A stretch of DNA of 64,000 nt from Symbiodinium natans (Eukaryota; Sar; Dinophyceae; Suessiales; Symbiodiniaceae), in contig CAJNDS010000019.1 in assembly GCA_905221605.1 (NCBI GenBank), positions 36,001 through 100,000 of the forward strand, in the 5' to 3' direction. Positions 9,076-18,371 of this stretch are shown piece by piece (the stretch's first letter is position 1; every line of letters starts with the position of its first letter). The position numbers and the translations under genes were made by a program. Below the pieces are notes generated by a model, which saw only the letters and a program-made list of their open reading frames with translations, was not told where the DNA came from and did not search any database.

Positions 9076-10735
9076 ATTATGGCTTGGTACAACCAAGTGT
9101 GCCAGCCGGAGCAGCGCGCATCAGAGTAGAAGTGACAATATCGATGGGGTATAGGGTGCGGTGTTTCATTGGGCTGAAGGTAGCGAAAATTTTCTTGCAG
9201 CGTCTGCGGCTCCGCCACACAGAGCGAGCAAGACATTTTGAACTTTGGTCTCATCTCAGAACAGCTAGAAGTCCAGCCACCCTGAAACCAAGATTCCATT
9301 CTAAGGGGTTCTTGCGTTTTTAGAGGCACGGCGAGTTCCATAGTTATCATAGTTCCACTCAGTTGGCGGGGAGTTCTGAGCGCCATGAGGGTCTGTGAAA
9401 GGGCCACTTGCCGCCACTGTGGCCGTCGAGTCGGACTGCTTGGAGTGAACGGGCTCGGCGTGGCACGGCGCTGGCACGAGGCAAGGTGCTCTTCCGCCTC
9501 CACCATTGCTTGCGCAGCTCCACCATCGGAAGAGGCAGCGCCTCCTGACCCCGCAGAGATGGCGACGGGCAGAGACCTGCTCCCCCAAATCGATCGGACT
9601 GTGGACGTGAAAAGCCTCTCGCTGGAGGTTATGATTCAAACTCTATTCATGTCCAGGGACGACCTCCTCGAACTGCACGCGCTGAACCCGGAGCTATTCC
9701 GGGAGGTCCTGAACTATGTGGTGGTCACCTGGCGCCCCGGGGCCTTCTCCGGAGCCCCGCTGCGCCCCGCCCTTGGGCTGGGTCCGGGTCGTGACGACGC
9801 CACTGTCCTCCTTAGGGCCAAAGTGCCCGCGCTCCGAGAAATTTGTGAGCAGAGCGTTTCCCTTGCGTGTTTGGACAACCAGTTTGTCAAGTACGCTCAA
9901 TTTGACGACATGGTAGATTGTGGCGAAGACCTGCGTGAGGTCGCTCTTGAGAGATGCCTGCAGCTTCAGCAGGTGGTGTGCCGACTTGGGTCCGGGGTAG
10001 CAAGCCGCGGGGGTGGTTAAAGCACCCAAGTCGCCCGCGTTGTCCAAGACATCTGACGGGAGTTTCACCGGACAATTTCCGTAAGCACTGAACAAATTCC
10101 GCGCTAAGGGAAATTGCAGAAGCAGCACGATCCCTGAACCGTCACAAGCCCTCAAGCCCTGAACTGTAGCGAGCCTTTAATGCCCCTTCGAATGGGCTCC
10201 GCGTGACACTTGATCCCCAATCTACGAGGCATAGTGGATTGCCCTCCATGGGCCCTATGAGACTCGACTATTAGGGTCCTTATTTCGGGTCCATTCAGGG
10301 CTTGGGGAAACAAGTAACCCAGTAACCCTTGTTCTAGACACTTGAGAAGCCTAAGCCCAAAACCCTGTCAACGCTCAAGCCTAGTTTTCTGGAAGAAGCA
10401 AGCTTCAGCCCAGAGAGCCAAGAGCCAGCTACATGACCCAGGCGCCGGTGCTTCTGGCCTCTCGCTCTCGGCGACTTCGCAGACACGCAAGGTGAGCTGA
10501 CCGTTGAGCGTTTAGGAAGTTGGGTTTGGGGTGTTCGGTGGTGTTCGAGCTTTGGGTTGACTTTTTTCCGTGTGTTTTGAGGGTTAAAGTTTCGGCTTAC
10601 GTCTTCACGGTTTGAGTGCCGAGTCTTCAGGGCCTACTGCCGGCATTGGGTGTTCCCCTCGCTCTTGTGGGGCAGTGCTAGACAAGTGACCTTAGGAAAC
10701 ATTTTGTATCCTTGTATAACACCGAGAGAATTTAT
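9076..10735 (+). repeat. Tandem repeat unit 2 (about 1.66 kb) carrying copy 6
   Basis: Near-identical to 7,421-9,075, with small indels: one ATCATCCCCA duplication present in unit 1 near 8,560 is missing here near 10,215. Confidence 0.88.
9385..10020 (+). CDS. Repeat-borne hypothetical protein, copy 6 (211 codons)
   Basis: Same start, stop and protein as copy 5. The nucleotide sequence differs at only scattered sites (for example GGGGCTGGG in copy 5, TTGGGCTGGG here near 9,775). Its 3' flank reads CGGACAATTTCCGTAAGCACTGAACAAAT, like copies 1 and 2, whereas copy 5 reads CGGACAAAGTCCGTGAGC, so gene conversion or unequal exchange among units is likely. Confidence 0.5.
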   Translation: MRVCERATCRHCGRRVGLLGVNGLGVARRWHEARCSSASTIACAAPPSEEAAPPDPAEMATGRDLLPQIDRTVDVKSLSLEVMIQTLFMSRDDLLELHALNPELFREVLNYVVVTWRPGAFSGAPLRPALGLGPGRDDATVLLRAKVPALREICEQSVSLACLDNQFVKYAQFDDMVDCGEDLREVALERCLQLQQVVCRLGSGVASRGGG

Positions 10736-10923
10736 CATTATGGCTCGGCAACCCATTGTGCCAGCCGGAGCAGCGCGCATCAGAGTAGAAGTGACAACAG
10801 CGATGGGGTATAGGGTGTGGCGTTTCATTGGGCTGAAGGTAGCGAAAAGTTTCTTGCAGCGTCTGCGGCTCTGCCACACAGAGCGAGCAACACATTTTGA
10901 ACTTTGGTCTCATCTCAGAAGCA
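10736..10923 (+). repeat. Tandem repeat unit 3, truncated
   Basis: Starts like units 1 and 2 (TCATTATGGCTCGGCAACC) and stops at CATCTCAGAAGCATATAAACC, where the right copy of the 3.9-kb duplication begins. This junction is therefore the breakpoint of the larger duplication. Confidence 0.8.
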
Positions 10924-11285
10924 TATAAACCTTATCAACCCTAGAGCCCTCAACCGTACACCCTGTGTGCAGGTGCAGCCGGCCCCTTCCCGTTGGCAGC
11001 CTTGTCCTTCGGACCGTACTGAGGCATAGCTGCAGCCTGGACCTCACGGTGCTACTTGTCATGCTTCAAGATTCATTCAGCCCTCAACCCTGAACCTTTC
11101 TAGATTTCGGGTGTTTACAGTAGAAAGCAGCTCCACGACTATGCAAGCCATGTCGAGCTTACGCAGCGTCTGCGGTTCAGCCACACAGAGCGGGCAACAT
11201 AATAATAATATCTTGAACTGCAGGTTAGGGCTGTTTACCTTTGGGTCCCATCTCAGAACAGCTATAGATCCCATCGCCGGGGCCA

Positions 11286-12116
11286 GTGTGGGCCAGCCAC
11301 CCTGAAACCGAGATTCCATTCCAAGGGGTTCTTGCATTGCGCGGCGCTGGCACGAGGCACGGTGCTCTTCCCGCTCCACCCCCATTGCCGCCAATGCCTG
11401 TCAAGCTAGAACCGCACCAGAAGAGACAGCGCCTCCTGAGATGGCCACGGGCAGAGACCTTCTGCCGCATGTGGACCGGCAAGTGGACATGCAAAACCTC
11501 TCAATGGAGACGATGATACAGACGCTGTTCATGACCAGAGAGGACCTCCTCGAACTGCACGCACTGAACCCGGAGCTGTGCAAAGAAATATTGAACTATG
11601 TCGTGGTCACCTGTCCTCCTTAGGGCCAAAGTGCCCGCGCTCCGAGAAATTTGCGAGCAGAGCGTGTCCCTGGAGTGCTTGGACAACCAGCTCGCAAAAT
11701 CAGCTCGAGTGAACGGGCTGGGCGTGGCACGGCGAGGCGAGGTGCTCTTCCCGCTCCGCCATTGCCTGCGCAGAACCAGCTACAGATACAACTACACCAG
11801 AAGAGGCAGCTCCTCCTCTGAAATTACAGAGACTCATTAGGGCCAACGTGCCCACATTCCGAGCCATCGGTGAGCAGAGCGTGTCCCTAGAGTGCTTGGA
11901 CGATCAAGTCGTGAAGAGCATTCAGTTGATGAAATGGTGGATTTTGGCGAGGACCTGTGCGAGGTCGCTTTGGAGAGATGCATGCAGCTTCAGCAGGTAG
12001 CACGCCGACTAGGGTCCGGGGTTGCAAGCCGTGGGGTGTTTAATTCACCCAAGTCGCCCGCGTTGTCCAAGACATCAGATGGGAGTTTGAGCAGCGAACT
12101 GCCACCGCGCTGGTGA
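11286..12116 (+). pseudogene. Repeat-borne gene, copy 7: chimeric and broken
   Basis: 11,441-11,623 keeps MATGRDLLPHVDRQVDMQNL and MIQTLFMTREDLLELH, but the WRPGAFSGAPLRPALG segment is missing: VVVTC runs straight into CTCCTTAGGGCC. After LLRAKVPALREICEQSVS and ECLDNQLAKSAR (about 11,700) the sequence jumps back to the upstream part of the unit (VNGLGVARRG, 11,709 on). It then runs a second time into RANVPTFRAIGEQSVSLECL (11,840-11,905) and on to a GVASRG-like end. This is a join of two partial copies with frame loss. Confidence 0.65.
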
Positions 12117-12960
12117 AGTTGCAGAAGCAGCATGTACTTAGACTAAGCAAGCCTGCACTTCAGCCGGTGCAAGCCCTAAATCCCCAAACGGTCCTCGAGC
12201 TTTAATTGATAACTAGACCATTCAGCCCTGCCGCCGCCTGGAAAGCTCTTCGAATAGGCTCTGGCAAGGAGACGCCTACATCAGCCACGAGATGTTAATC
12301 CCAACCCAACACATGTAGGCTTTCTGACGATTATGGATAGCTATTGGGGTCCTTGTTCGGGTCCTTATTCAGTGGTTGGGGTAGTCTAACGACCCTTGTT
12401 CAAGCCCCTTGAAGCCTAAACCCAAATTCCTGTGAACCCCGTACTCCCTGCAAACCCTAGATGCACGTCTTAATTTAAATCCCAAACGCTACAAGCTCCA
12501 AAAATGCTAAAGCCTATGCTCCCTCAGAGAAACAAGCTTCAGCTAAGCGCCAGCTACATGACCGGCGTCTCTCGCTGTCGCTCTCTCTGTGACTTCGCAG
12601 ACGCACAAGGTCAGCCTTCCCGTTTGGGGTTTAGGAAGTTCGGGGGATGAGGGGATGGGGGGAGGTAGGGGGGTAGGCGGTTTAGGGCTTCGAGATTTGA
12701 GTTTTTATTTTCTCCCGTGGTTTGAGGACTGCAGTTTCGGCTTCAGGTTTCAGGGTTTGGGAGTGTAGTCTTCAGGGTGTGCTGCTAACCTTGGGATTTG
12801 TTCGCTTTTGCATGGCAACGCGCCTCGAAAGTTTACATGTCTCATGTCAAATTCACCGGCTCAGAAAGCAGCTCCACGACTATGCAGGCCATGTCGAGCT
12901 TGTGAAGCGTCGCTCAGCCAGGCACTGCGAGCAAGAGATGGTTAGGGCTGAATTGCCTTG
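12117..12960. other. Duplicated flank between copies 7 and 8
   Basis: Counterpart of 3,447-4,300. Holds the recurrent block AAACAAGCTTCAGCTAAGCG (about 12,530) and a few TTTAGGG heptamers. No independent gene is supported; the 181-codon frame 12,722-13,267 duplicates 4,060-4,605 and overlaps the hairpin. Confidence 0.6.
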
Positions 12961-12964
12961 GGTC

Positions 12965-13640
12965 TCATCCGAGAACAGCTATAGGTCCCTCCACTGCGTG
13001 GGGCCAGGGCCAGCCTTCCACAAGTTCCACACAGTTCCACTCAATTGGGGGAGGTCCTCCCTGCTGATCCCTGCTGATGAACAGCATCTGCGCCATCTCC
13101 AGTGCGAGCTCCTTCACGTCCATGTTGCGATCGACCTGTGGCAGCAGGTCTCTGCCAGTGGCCGTCTCAGCGGTGTCAGGAGGCGCCAAAAGAGGCAGCT
13201 CCTGACACCGCAGAGATGGCCAGTGGCAAAGACGCGCTTCTGCAGGTTGATCGCAACGTGGACATGAAGGAGCTCTTTTTTCTGGAGAGGATGGTGCAAA
13301 CTTTGATCATGACCAGGGAGGGCCCCTCAAGCCTCTTGTCCAACTGCAGCGAGCCCGGAGCGATGCCGAGGGGTCTTGACGTGACGTGTCCCTAGTGCTT
13401 GGACAAGCAGCTGGTGAAGTCTGCTCCGTATGAAATGGTGGATTCTGGCGAGGACCTGCGTGAGGTCGCCCAGAAGAGATGCGTGCAGCTGCACAAGTCG
13501 TGGGGGTGGTTACATCACCCAAGTCTCAAGTCGCCCGTGCTGTCCACGACGTCTGACGGGAGTTTCACCGGACAAGTTTTCCGAGGTCGAAAGGCCTTTC
13601 GGGCCCATCGAAGCGAGATTTAAACCTAAGTCGGAATGAA
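12965..13640 (+). pseudogene. Repeat-borne gene, copy 8: duplicate of the fold-back copy 3
   Basis: Same hairpin as copy 3, displaced by 8,662 bp, with no difference I could see between 12,965 and 13,640 and the left copy. The axis is near 13,190.5. The hairpin therefore formed before the 3.9-kb duplication. Confidence 0.65.
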
Positions 13641-15450
13641 AATTAAAAGGCCACTGGCCTCATTCGTAGTAAAAATGTTTTTAAATCTAAATTTGCCAAT
13701 TAAAAGCCGGACCCTATGAAATCCTCTTCTGGGGCCTGCCTGTCCGTAACAAAATCTCACAAGAGCTTTATATGCAGAGGTTACAGCCTCAGAAATCCTC
13801 ATCTGGGCTTCCTGCCATTTTGTTGAGAAAATGCTTCTACATAAGAAGCCCACACCCTACGAAAAGAATTCTATACTTAAAGGCCACACCCTATGAAATC
13901 CTCTTCTGGGCCCTCTTAATGAAATTTCAGTAGACTTGTGTCTGATAAAGCCACAGCTTCGTTCGTAATTAACCCAAGTAAAAAAAAACATATTAAGAGG
14001 CCAAGCCCCAAGACATCCTCTTCTAAGCCTCATTGATTAATACCTATTTAGAACATTTTTGTTTTTCCCACACCCTGTGAAATCTTTCGCTGGCCCCATT
14101 CGTAATGAAACGCAATTTGATTTCATATTGTAAGCCCACACCCTAAGAAATCCTCTTCTGGGCTTCGTTCGTAATTGAACCCAAGTAAAGCAAGTGTATA
14201 TTCAGAGGCCAACCCCAGGACATCCTCCTCGCAATGAAACCGAGTTAGAATTCTATAATTATTGCAGACCATACCCTATGAAATCCCTTTCTGGCCCCTA
14301 TTTGTAATGAAGATTAATTAGAATTCTGTATTACAAAGCCACACGCCAAGAAATCCTCATTAGACCTTCGTTTGTAATTAGACTTATTTTCGATTTGCCA
14401 AGATGCTTGTATTAAAAAAAGCCACACCATTCTGGGGCCTGTTCGTAACAGAATCTCGTAAGAAGTTTATAATGCTAGGTAAGAAGCCCACACCCTAAGA
14501 AGTTCTGACCTAGGCTAGGTTCGTATGTAACTCTTGGACAGAAATTTATATCATGAGCCCCCATTCGTATTTGAATGTACTTACAATTCCATATTTAACC
14601 GCTAGACCCTATGAAATCCTCTTCTGGTGCCTATTAGTGAAATGTCAATAGACTTGTATATGATAAAGCCATAGCTTCGTTAGTAAATTAAACCCAAGTC
14701 AAACAAACAAATTAAGAGGCCCCGCCACAAGACATCCTCTTCTAAGCTTCATTGGTTAATACCTATTTGGAATTCTATTTTGCAGACCACACCCTATGAA
14801 ATTCTCCCCTGGCCTCGCTTCATACTAAAATGTTATTTGAGGTTTGTATTAAAACGCCACACCCTAAGAAATCCTCATCTGGACTCGTTTGGAATTCCAC
14901 TTAAATTGAATTTTAAGTTTAGAGGCCACACCCCTTTGGACAGAATTTAAAAGGCCACACCCTAAGACCTGTGTATGGTAAAGCCACAGCTTCGTTCGTA
15001 AAACCAAACCAAGTAAAACAATTAAGAGGCCACGCCCTTCTAAGCCTCATTCGTTACTACCTCTTTGGAATTTTATTTTACCGACCACACCCTGTGAAAG
15101 TCTCCTCTGGCCCCGCTTCGTAATGAAATGTAATTTGAGGTTTGCACTAAAACACCACACCCTAAGAAATCCTCAACTGGACTTCCTTTGTGATTCCACT
15201 TAAATAAACGTTTAAATTAAGAGGCCACACCCCAAGACATCCTCTTCGAAGCCCCACTCTTTTTTAAGTCCAATTAGACTTTTGAATTGCAGGTCCACAT
15301 CCTCAAAAGAACCACACCCTAAGAAACCCTCTCTATTTCTTTTTTTTATTACTTTTCATATTAAGACGCCACATCCCAAGACATCCTCTTCTAAGCCTCA
15401 TTCGTAATTAAATCTAATGGAACTTTACATGTTAACGCCACGCCCTGCAT
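13641..15450. repeat. AT-rich satellite, longer array
   Basis: Continuation of the CACACCCT...GAAATCCTCTTCTGG family. Up to 14,795 it matches 4,979-6,128. From there to about 15,450 it continues with further degenerate units (CACACCCTATGAAATTCTCC, CACACCCTAAGAAATCCTCA). The left duplication copy probably ended inside such an array. Confidence 0.8.
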
Positions 15451-15565
15451 ACCGAATAGGCTGAATTGAAAAAAAAACGAATGGTGGGTGTGTTTGTGTG
15501 CTTTTCTCTGTGTGTGTGCAAGGCAGTCACATTAGCAGAAACAACGTATAACAATACACATTCTT

Positions 15566-16125
15566 TATACAAGAAAAGCATTTTTTGCAAAATTTGCTAA
15601 AAAAAAACCCAAAAATCCAAAAATCCAAAAACTCAAAACCATGGAGCCGGGAGGCCGCCTTTTTTGGATTTTTTGGTTTTCTCGAGGTTTTTTTGGTTTT
15701 TTTTGGAAAAATCCAAAAAAAACCATGGTTTTTTTTGGATTTTACTTGCTCCTGGCCTCAAAAACCTAAAAACACATGGTTTTTTTTTTGGATTTTGAGT
15801 GAAAATCCAAAAAAAACCATGTGTTTTTTTAGTTTCTGAGACCAGGAGCACCTGAAATCCAAAAAAACACGAGGGTTTTTTTGGATTTTCACTCAAAATC
15901 CAAAAAAAAACCATGTGTTTTTTAGGTTTTTGAGGCCAGGAGCAAGTAAAATCCAAAAAAACCATGGTTTTTTTTGGATTTTTCCAAAAAAAACCAAAAA
16001 AACCTCGAGAAAACCAAAAAATCCAAAAAAGGCGGCCTCCCGGCTCCATGGTTTTGAGTTTTTGGATTTTTGGATTTTTGGATTTGTGTCAAAATTTGCA
16101 AATTCTGCAAAAAAGAAGTGTTTTT
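15566..16125. repeat. Near-perfect palindrome, arms of about 270 bp
   Basis: ATGGAGCCGGGAGGCCGCC at 15,641-15,659 is the exact reverse complement of 16,031-16,049, giving an axis at 15,845. Pairing extends outward through AAAATCC/GGATTTT tracts to about GCAAAATTTG (15,588) and CAAATTTTG-like text (near 16,092), and inward almost to a loop around 15,835-15,860. Each arm contains a smaller hairpin, GGATTTTGAGTGAAAATCC (left) and GGATTTTCACTCAAAATCC (right). The open frames 15,585-15,839 (+) and 15,633-16,049 (-) are by-products of its A/T runs. Confidence 0.9.
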
Positions 16126-17030
16126 TGCATACAATTCTGTGTTTATAAGCCTGTCCTATGCAAATAATTCATAGACATGTTTACCAAATTGCATTTTCCT
16201 GTGTTTTTGGGGTGTTTTTTTATGTGGTGATGTGGAAGTAGTGCTAAACACACGCGTTTTTCACTATTTACAGGTTTTCTCGCATAGGACTAGACGTGCA
16301 AAAACAGGACATCGCCTAGCATAGCCAGCATGTCATTTTAATCGGTATTTACGAGGGTTTTTATAGGGACAAAGCAAAACCTAGATCATGGGGGGGGGGG
16401 GGGTGACCATATGTATATATATATATATATGCATATATGCATATATAGCGATGCAGGGCACGTACTTGCGTCATCCGCTACTAAGAACCAGTAGGATAAA
16501 GCCCTCCTCACTAGGAACTCTGAGGCTTGCGCGTCCATCCCCATCGCGGAGACCTGAGCACACAACAGCTTCCGGCTTCCTTAAAGAACCCGCAGGGCCC
16601 TCGAGGGCCCTCAACCCAAACCCTAAACCCCTAAACCCAAAAACCCCAAACCCTGAACCCTAAGAAATCCCCTGAAGCGCAAGCCGCAGAGCGGCTTTCG
16701 ACTCGGAAGCGTAGATCTCCAGACCGGAACCCTGACGTCAACCAAACCTACTGGCTCTTAGTACGGAACAGGGAACTAGGCACCTTACATCCCCTTGTCG
16801 ATACATTTTCAGGGATTATACAGGGCACCGACTCCCTCCATTCCCTACTAAAAACCAGGAAGAAAAACCTCAACTCCCCTTCCAAACTCAGTTTTCAAAC
16901 AGCCCGACTTGGACGTGGACTTAGTAAGTAGGTACACAGTAGAGTTGCAAGTTCCCTAAAGCCCCTAAACCCTAAACCCTAAAGCCTAAAGCCTAAGGCA
17001 TTAATTAGGCTTCAACTCGGGCTTTAAGTT
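16126..17030. other. Unique to repeat transition, no gene seen
   Basis: AT-rich unique sequence to 16,380, a G run (16,389-16,402), a short TA microsatellite (16,411-16,445), then CCCTAAA heptamers at 16,615-16,665 and 16,965-16,990. No open frame here is convincing. Confidence 0.6.
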
Positions 17031-17215
17031 TCATGTGTAGGGAAGTGGAACCTCGACATACAAAGGACTGCCTGGACCAGCGCCATTTTGAAGGAAGGGT
17101 AAAAGAGCACCACTGGCTGGCAGTTGATGCCGGGACTCAGTCTTGGGATGGCTGCGGGAGGGCAAATATTGGATTGCACAGGAAGGGAATGTGTTTTCGG
17201 CAACACTAACCCCCG
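17024..17215 (-). CDS. Possible 3' exon(s) of a minus-strand gene
   Basis: After a pyrimidine-rich acceptor (TTTGCCCTCCCGCAG, about 17,157) the minus strand reads IPRLSPGINCQPVVLFYPSF then KMALVQAVLCMSRF, ending in TAA. A second frame is also open and ends NGAGPGSPLYVEVPLPYT and TGA. The correct frame cannot be chosen from sequence alone. It lies downstream of the exon chain at 17,338-17,876 and could be its end. Confidence 0.25.
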   Translation of the reverse strand, partial: RGLVLPKTHSLPVQSNICPPAAIPRLSPGINCQPVVLFYPSFKMALVQAVLCMSRFHFPTHET

Positions 17216-17337
17216 ACAGCTCTAGACCCTGACGCAAACCCCCCCTGCAAAACCCGACCCAATTTCCTGAGCCCCGAAGAGCAAGCTCCTAAACATGAGG
17301 CCCTAAACCCCAAGATACCGGATCTCCCTGAGCCCAC

Positions 17338-17876
17338 TGCGCAGATCAGGAAGAAAGGCCCAGGATCTCCGGTAGACCACCAACGAGACTTTCTGGGCAG
17401 CGACTTCGGTTGGCCGTGGGCCCACTCGGGTGTTTGTGTTGGTGGCCCTGGTTAGGGCTTGGATGTCAAAGGTCGAGGGTGAATTCTTCGAACCCCTAAA
17501 GCTTATACTAAAGCCCGTGAGGCCTACACCCAAGACTCAGGCCCCGAAACCTTGCCATGCTGGGATGGCTGAAGTCATGGAGCTTTCAGTAGGAGGCCCA
17601 CTGATAACCTGGCATCCTCGTGGCCGACTTTGTTGGCGATGGCTCTGACGCCTGGTTCGCATGCGAGCCGACTATGGAAGTATATTCAGATGGTGGACAT
17701 CTACGGCAGCAAGCTTGCCCCCAGTCTTTGTGGTGAGTCGGATGTTGAAGTCCCTCACAGCCTCCCCTGATGGCGTCGCTGGGGACTTCCAAGCGCACAC
17801 CTTTCGTTTCAGACTCCGCGAGACCGGTTGCTGCAAAGTTGCGGATGAGGACATGACCAGCATTGCCTCCGATCCC
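17338..17876 (-). CDS. Three-exon chain, unrecognised protein
   Basis: Read on the minus strand. Exon a, 17,876-17,759 (118 nt), follows CAAAGCAG and reads GIGGNAGHVLIRNFAATG then LAESETKGVRLEVPSDAIRG, ending at GGCT|GTGAGG. Exon b, 17,651-17,609 (43 nt), follows GCGAACCAG and reads VRAIANKVGHEDA, ending at CCAG|GTTATC. Exon c starts at 17,495 after GCTTTAG and reads GSKNSPSTFDIQALTRATNT then EVAAQKVSLVVYRRSWAF, to a possible donor at 17,338. Phases match at both junctions (1 then 2). Introns are about 107 and 113 nt. No family is recognised. A palindromic element at about 17,890-17,998 sits just upstream of exon a. Confidence 0.45.
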
Positions 17877-18002
17877 CTGCTTTGATGGCTAAACCCAAGA
17901 GTACCCTAGGAATACAAGGGTGCCCTGTTTGGTTCAAAAACTGTCTGAAAAGGGAACCTAAACCCTAAAAACAGGGCCTACTCTGGGTCCTAGATGGCGT
18001 CT

Positions 18003-18086
18003 TCCAGTGAGTTCGCAACCGCCCCGCATCGTCCAGGGGAACTTTCTCTTCAAGAGGAAGTCGTGCAGCTGCATCGGGTTCAAGGG
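18003..18086 (-). CDS. Candidate exon upstream of the 17.3-17.9 kb chain
   Basis: The minus strand after ACTCGAAG reads PLNPMQLHDFLLKRKFPW then TMRGGCELTG. The phase of the join to exon a at 17,876 is not settled. The plus strand of the same island is also open (MASSSEFATAPHRPGELSLQ), so the strand is uncertain. Confidence 0.25.
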
Positions 18087-18234
18087 CTTCGAGTTTGGAT
18101 AATCCCTAAACCCTAAACCCAAAACCCTAAAACCTAAACACAGGTTTGTATGGTTTTGTGGCGTTCTGAGTTCTAAGCCTGTCGCAAGCCGTGATACCCA
18201 TGCCCCCTGTCAGCCTGGCCACCTCGTGAGGGTT

Positions 18235-18371
18235 CGGGTTTAGGGTTTAGGGTTTAGGGTTTAGGGTTTAGGGTTTAGGGTTTAGGGTTTAGGGTTTAGG
18301 GTTTAGGGTTTAGGGTTTAGGGTTTAGGGTTTAGGGTTTAGGGTTTAGGGTTTAAGGTTTAGGGTTTAGGG
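18235..18371 (+). repeat. Longest pure TTTAGGG array
   Basis: About 19 consecutive TTTAGGG heptamers with one variant (TTTAAGG near 18,350). It is interstitial: unique sequence and an opposite-strand CCCTAAA cluster (18,432-18,465) follow. Confidence 0.95.

Larger units (their letters stand above)
10924..14795. repeat. Segmental duplication, right copy (3.9 kb)
   Basis: Counterpart of 2,238-6,128. Identity is near-complete from about 12,150 to 14,795. Between 11,290 and 12,120 the copy is rearranged relative to the left one. Confidence 0.85.

Noticed and set aside
15585-16049. Frames of 84-138 codons rich in Phe, Lys and Trp
   Set aside because: They lie inside the palindrome and only reflect its oligo-A/T runs; the same words appear on both strands.
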